This document shows positions 60,770-64,000 of a stretch of DNA of 64,000 nucleotides, one piece after another. Source of the DNA: Chryseobacterium oleae (GTDB lineage: Bacteria > Bacteroidota > Bacteroidia > Flavobacteriales > Weeksellaceae). The stretch covers positions 682,001 to 746,000 of the forward strand of contig NZ_FOVD01000002.1 in assembly GCF_900115055.1 (NCBI RefSeq), given 5' to 3'. The position numbers and the translations under genes were made by a program. The notes under the pieces were generated by a model. It was not told the origin of the DNA. It made no database searches and saw only the letters and a list, made by a program, of their open reading frames with translations. How positions within the stretch are numbered: position 1 is the stretch's first letter; each line of letters starts with the position of its first letter.

Positions 60770-60827
60770 ATGGATGGATTCCTTCCTCTTACCTGCAACC
60801 TAAGATCTGCTACCTGCTACCTAAAAT
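60770..60827 (-). repeat. Repeat tract just downstream of the YbgC-like gene
   Basis: On the minus strand after the stop codon (TAG followed by ATT), TTAGGTAGCAGGTAGCAGAT and TTAGGTTGCAGGTAAGAGG follow. The words match the tract that follows the genes at 25445 and 39965. Confidence 0.75.
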
Positions 60828-61238
60828 CTATTCTTTCCAATGCTCTTCAATCAGCTTCATCAGGAAATCCGGACACCTGATCACTTTATTGGTTTTGGCG
60901 TCTAAAAAGAAGAGCGTAGTGGAGGCTTCTGTGATTTTTACCTGCTGTTCATTGAAAATTTCGTACTCAAATTCTATCCTTACGCCCGGAATTTTTTTTA
61001 TATAAGTGTGAATTTCTAATTTTTGGTCATACAGTGCCGGACGGATATATTTGATTTTATAGTCCGAAACCGGAAGCCAAATTCCTTGGTTTTCAATTTC
61101 ATCGTATGCCATTCCTATGTTTCTGAACAGTTCAACTCTGCCAATCTCGAAGTACTGCGCATAGTTCCCGTAGTACACATATTTCATAGGGTCTGTTTCT
61201 CCGTAACGTACTCGTATTGAGTGTGTTGTGTGTATCAT
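60828..61238 (-). CDS. Acyl-CoA thioesterase, 4-hydroxybenzoyl-CoA/YbgC type
   Basis: This 136-residue hotdog protein shows VRYGETDPMKYVYYGNYAQYFEIGRVELFRNIG, the YbgC/4HBT pattern in which the Asp of GETDPM is catalytic. It is expected to hydrolyse short acyl-CoAs. It is the second thioesterase of the window and unrelated to the YciA-type one. It is divergent from dnaA. Confidence 0.88.
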   Translation of the reverse strand: MIHTTHSIRVRYGETDPMKYVYYGNYAQYFEIGRVELFRNIGMAYDEIENQGIWLPVSDYKIKYIRPALYDQKLEIHTYIKKIPGVRIEFEYEIFNEQQVKITEASTTLFFLDAKTNKVIRCPDFLMKLIEEHWKE

Positions 61239-61374
61239 TTTTGGTCCTTATTTATGCATACAAATATATTTTTAAATAATCAATACCTGCAATATTTTTT
61301 TTTGAAAAGAAAAAATTGGACCTTTGTCTTCCTTCTACAAAAAGTACTAACAACGAACTAATCGGGGCATAAAT

Positions 61375-62829
61375 ATGGATGAAAATTTAATGATGATATG
61401 GCAGAAGTGCCTTCAGTTCATGCGGGATAATCTGAACGCAGCTGAAGACAATTCTGATCTAAAGAAGCTTGAAAAATCCTTCGACATGCTATTCGATAAG
61501 GTACAGCCACTTTCGTTGGTTGCCAATAACCTTACGCTTATAGTGCCGAGCGATTTTTACAAGGAATATATTGAGGATAATTACCTATCCCTGCTTTCTG
61601 CTGCCCTGAAGAAAAATCTTGGAAAAGGAGTTAAATTGTGGTACTCTGTCATGGAAAACAGGCCTACCGGAGAGGAAAAGCCAATGACTATGAATATGAA
61701 GGGAAAAAGCGTTCCTACACCAAAAATGCAGGAAACGATGCCACAAGGATTCTCTGCCAATATTGTTAATCCTTTTGTAGTTCCGGGAATTAGAAAAGTA
61801 AATATAGATTCTAACCTGAAGTCGGACTATTCTTTTGATAATTATATAGAAGGAGAGAGTAATAAATTTGCTGCCACGGTAGCCAGATCTATCGCTAAAA
61901 GACCGGGAGCAACGGCTTTTAACCCATTATTCCTTCATGGAGGATATGGAGTTGGAAAGACTCACTTGGGACAGGCTGTAGGCCTTGAGGTAAAAAACCA
62001 GTTTCCGGATAAAGTAGTTCTTTATCTGTCTTCTGAGAAATTCATCCAGCAGTTTATTTCTGCTGCGAAAGCCCATAAGCAAACTGAGTTTGCGAACTTC
62101 TACCAGATGGTTGATGTTTTGATCATTGATGATATTCAGTTCCTGTCCGGTAAATCTGCGACACAGGATAGTTTCTTCCATATCTTTGACCATCTTCACC
62201 AGAATGGAAAGCAGATCATTCTTACTTCAGATAAGGCACCTGCAGATATTATGGATATTCAGGAAAGAATTGTTTCCCGTTTTAAATGGGGACTTTCTGC
62301 CGAAATCAAATCTCCGGATCTTTCTACAAGAAGACAGATCATCGTAGATAAATTAAGCAGAGACGGAATCGTTCTTCCGGGAGATATGCTTGATTTCCTT
62401 GCTGCAGAAGCTAAAACGAATGTGAGAGAGCTTATCGGGGTCATCAACTCTGTGATTGCTTACTCTACAGTATATAAAACAGACTTAAGTCTTGAATTGC
62501 TGAAAGATACCATCAATAAGATTGCGGCCAACCAGAAAAAAGTCATCAACATTCCTTACATTCAGGAAGTGGTGTGCGATTATTTCGGAATCAAAAAAGA
62601 ACAGCTTCTTTCTAAGACAAGAAAAAGAGAAATTGCCCTTCCAAGACAGTTGGCGATGTATTTCTCAAAAGAATTAACGAATGCTACCTTTACAAAGATC
62701 GGTGAAGAGATGGGCGGAAAAGACCACTCTACGGTAATGTACGCTTGCGACACCATTAAAGATGTATCAAAAATCGACAAGGAGGTTAAAAAGTACGTTA
62801 AAGATCTTGCTGAAAGAATCAAAAAATAG
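61375..62829 (+). CDS. dnaA: Chromosomal replication initiator protein DnaA
   Basis: DnaA binds origin boxes and unwinds oriC. The 484-residue protein has the N-terminal DnaB-interacting domain, a linker (about 95-140), the AAA+ domain with Walker A GGYGVGKT (189-196) and Walker B LIIDDIQFL, and the C-terminal DNA-binding domain with KIGEEMGGKDHSTVMYA. No TTATCCACA box was found in the 136-bp upstream gap, so oriC is not shown to be here. A hairpin terminator follows. Confidence 0.97.
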   Translation: MDENLMMIWQKCLQFMRDNLNAAEDNSDLKKLEKSFDMLFDKVQPLSLVANNLTLIVPSDFYKEYIEDNYLSLLSAALKKNLGKGVKLWYSVMENRPTGEEKPMTMNMKGKSVPTPKMQETMPQGFSANIVNPFVVPGIRKVNIDSNLKSDYSFDNYIEGESNKFAATVARSIAKRPGATAFNPLFLHGGYGVGKTHLGQAVGLEVKNQFPDKVVLYLSSEKFIQQFISAAKAHKQTEFANFYQMVDVLIIDDIQFLSGKSATQDSFFHIFDHLHQNGKQIILTSDKAPADIMDIQERIVSRFKWGLSAEIKSPDLSTRRQIIVDKLSRDGIVLPGDMLDFLAAEAKTNVRELIGVINSVIAYSTVYKTDLSLELLKDTINKIAANQKKVINIPYIQEVVCDYFGIKKEQLLSKTRKREIALPRQLAMYFSKELTNATFTKIGEEMGGKDHSTVMYACDTIKDVSKIDKEVKKYVKDLAERIKK

Positions 62830-62853
62830 AAAATAATTTAACTGAATAAATTG

Positions 62854-62887
62854 AAATGGAGAATAGTTTTATTCTTCATTTTTTTAT
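62854..62887 (+). terminator. Terminator of dnaA
   Basis: AATGGAGAAT pairs with ATTCTTCATT (G-U allowed) around about 6 nt, followed by T residues. Confidence 0.7.
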
Positions 62888-62957
62888 TTAGTTTTGCTTC
62901 TGCTGAACGGCGGCGAAATGTTTAAATTCTTTAATCTTTCAATTAAAAAAAAGCGAT

Positions 62958-63407
62958 ATGAAAATACTGATGGTCTGTCTCGGGAATATTTGCAGAAGTC
63001 CTTTAGCAGAAGGAATTATGAAGACGAAAGTTCCTGAAAAGTTTTTTGTAGATTCCGCAGGGACTATTTCCATGCATGAAGGCAAACATCCCGACAAAAG
63101 AGCAATAAAGACAGCGGCCCATCATAATATTGATATATCCAACCAGAAATCCCGACCGATTACCAAAGCTGATTTTGATGCCTTTGACAAGATTTACTGC
63201 ATGGATATTGATGTGTATGAAGATGTGATTTCAAAGACCAGAAATGAAGAACATCGTCAGAAAGTTTCATTATTTCTGGAAGCTGCGGGTGATCACAAAA
63301 ATGCTGAGGTTCCGGATCCGTACTGGGGAGATATGAATGATTTTGAAGAGGTTTTTCAGTTGCTGGACCGAGGCTGTGAGGCTATTAAAAAGCAAATCCT
63401 GGCTTAA
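62958..63407 (+). CDS. Low-molecular-weight protein tyrosine phosphatase
   Basis: This 149-residue protein starts MKILMVCLGNICRSPLAEG, the CX5R catalytic loop (Cys7 to Arg13), and has the general acid in VPDPYWGDMNDFEEV. It could dephosphorylate tyrosine kinases of the capsule type or arsenate-like substrates. It follows dnaA by 128 bp and has its own spacing; no tyrosine kinase gene is in the window. Confidence 0.92.
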   Translation: MKILMVCLGNICRSPLAEGIMKTKVPEKFFVDSAGTISMHEGKHPDKRAIKTAAHHNIDISNQKSRPITKADFDAFDKIYCMDIDVYEDVISKTRNEEHRQKVSLFLEAAGDHKNAEVPDPYWGDMNDFEEVFQLLDRGCEAIKKQILA

Positions 63408-63455
63408 ATAAACCCACTCAGGGAAGTGGTATTTTTACACAGGGAAAGAAATTCT

Positions 63456-63463
63456 TACCTTTG
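63456..63463 (+). promoter_or_regulatory. -7 box upstream of the RsmI-like gene
   Basis: TACCTTTG fits TAnnTTTG, about 105 bp before the gene start at 63569. A 16-codon ORF lies between. Confidence 0.4.
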
Positions 63464-63568
63464 TTAAAATAAACAACGAATGGAAAATTTCAGCCATCAC
63501 ATTTTCCCTCGGACTCGCTCATCATTTTAAACAACCCTCTTTGCAAGAAAGAACTAAAAAACAATAAA

Positions 63569-64000
63569 ATGCTTTTTTTACTCCCAGCTTATTTATCTGA
63601 AAACACTTCTATCACTCATTTTTCACCCGTTTTGAAAGAGTACATCATGCAGACGGATTACTTCTTTGTAGAAAACGAAAAAACAGCCAGAAAGGTGGTT
63701 AAATTCTTTGCTCCTGAAAAGAAGCAGTCGGATCTGAAGCTGTTTCTTTTGGATAAATACACGGAAAATGCGGATATCAAAGAAGCTCAGAATCTGATGC
63801 TGCAAGGACAGGATTTCGGACTCCTTTCTGAGGCGGGGCTTCCATGTATCGCTGATCCCGGAAACCTTATTGTGAAATGGTGTCATGAGAAAAATATCAG
63901 AGTAATCCCGCTTTCAGGGCCTTCATCTATAATTTTAGCTTTGATTTCCAGTGGATTCAATGGGCAGGAATTTACCTTCCATGGTTATCTTCCGATAGAT
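63569..64000 (+). CDS. RsmI-like SAM-dependent (tetrapyrrole-methylase fold) methyltransferase, cut by the window end
   Basis: The frame is open from the ATG at 63569 to base 64000 (144 codons, no stop), so only the N-terminal part is seen. It begins MLFLLPAYLSENTSITHFSP and has FGLLSEAGLPCIADPG and VIPLSGPSSIILALISSG, the patterns of the RsmI/tetrapyrrole methylase fold (16S rRNA 2'-O-methylation at C1402 in the true RsmI). The short N-terminus differs from RsmI of E. coli, so a paralogue is possible. The opposite-strand frame over this region is a shadow. Confidence 0.82.
   Translation, partial: MLFLLPAYLSENTSITHFSPVLKEYIMQTDYFFVENEKTARKVVKFFAPEKKQSDLKLFLLDKYTENADIKEAQNLMLQGQDFGLLSEAGLPCIADPGNLIVKWCHEKNIRVIPLSGPSSIILALISSGFNGQEFTFHGYLPID

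Noticed and set aside
61239..61374. oriC next to dnaA
   Set aside because: No TTATCCACA-type boxes or AT-rich 13-mer cluster was found in the short gap. In this group oriC is often not next to dnaA.
63480..63530. 16-codon ORF upstream of the RsmI-like gene
   Set aside because: It follows a -7 box but is very short, with no overlap or conservation evidence, so it is not listed as a gene.

Overview
The window looks like a chromosomal segment of a Chryseobacterium-like flavobacterium (Bacteroidota, Weeksellaceae). The supporting signs are Bacteroidota promoters (TTG, about 19 bp, TAnnTTTG), almost no Shine-Dalgarno sequences, the type IX secretion gene porT next to a menaquinone methyltransferase gene, a SusC-like TonB-dependent receptor, many short signal peptides ending in FAQ or SAQ, and Chryseobacterium-type GG-leader peptides. 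I see no tRNA, rRNA, transposase or CRISPR.

Layout. 1-8.8 kb: two small lipoproteins (one a cytochrome c), rlmF, lysS, cydAB, gyrB and a DUF5684 membrane protein. 9-16.8 kb: three tandem DUF3857/transglutaminase-like exported proteins, a DUF3298 lipoprotein and a lipid kinase. 17-28 kb: a dicarboxylate symporter, ggt, a TonB receptor, threonine dehydrogenase, a degenerate NodB-like protein, a metallophosphoesterase and a KAS III-like enzyme. 28-33 kb: a menaquinone methyltransferase/porT operon, zapA with a coiled-coil partner, a probable 6S RNA, and rny. 33-36.5 kb: an AT-rich 'grasp-with-SPASM' peptide-modification island, lying between two near-identical terminators. 36.5-45.8 kb: an MFS transporter, an orphan Cys-rich GG-leader peptide, a YeiH transporter and its LysR neighbour, a CLC antiporter of the fluoride type behind a fluoride riboswitch, a thioesterase, an ArsC/Spx protein, a PhoD phosphatase and a second GG-leader peptide. 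45.8-64 kb: mostly housekeeping genes (gcvT, idi, serA, mscL, nnr, lgt, yidD, rarA, pheA, dnaA, an LMW-PTP and an RsmI-like methylase cut by the window edge), with a DUF2339 protein and some exported unknowns.

The main observations are: (1) the RiPP island, with a divergent XRE regulator, a precursor whose core holds three VT(S/A)...D repeats, a DUF6624 lipoprotein, an ATP-grasp ligase, a small linker ORF and a SPASM protein without a radical-SAM cysteine motif; (2) a fluoride riboswitch on the minus strand, whose pseudoknot strand overlaps a hairpin placed just before the CLC start codon; (3) at least ten genes whose stop codon is followed within a few bases by degenerate, purine/G-rich word-repeat tracts, while other genes have ordinary hairpin terminators; (4) a probable 6S RNA between zapA and rny; (5) a long imperfect inverted repeat at 38.3-38.5 kb.

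All family names come from reading the protein sequences by eye. No database search was run.
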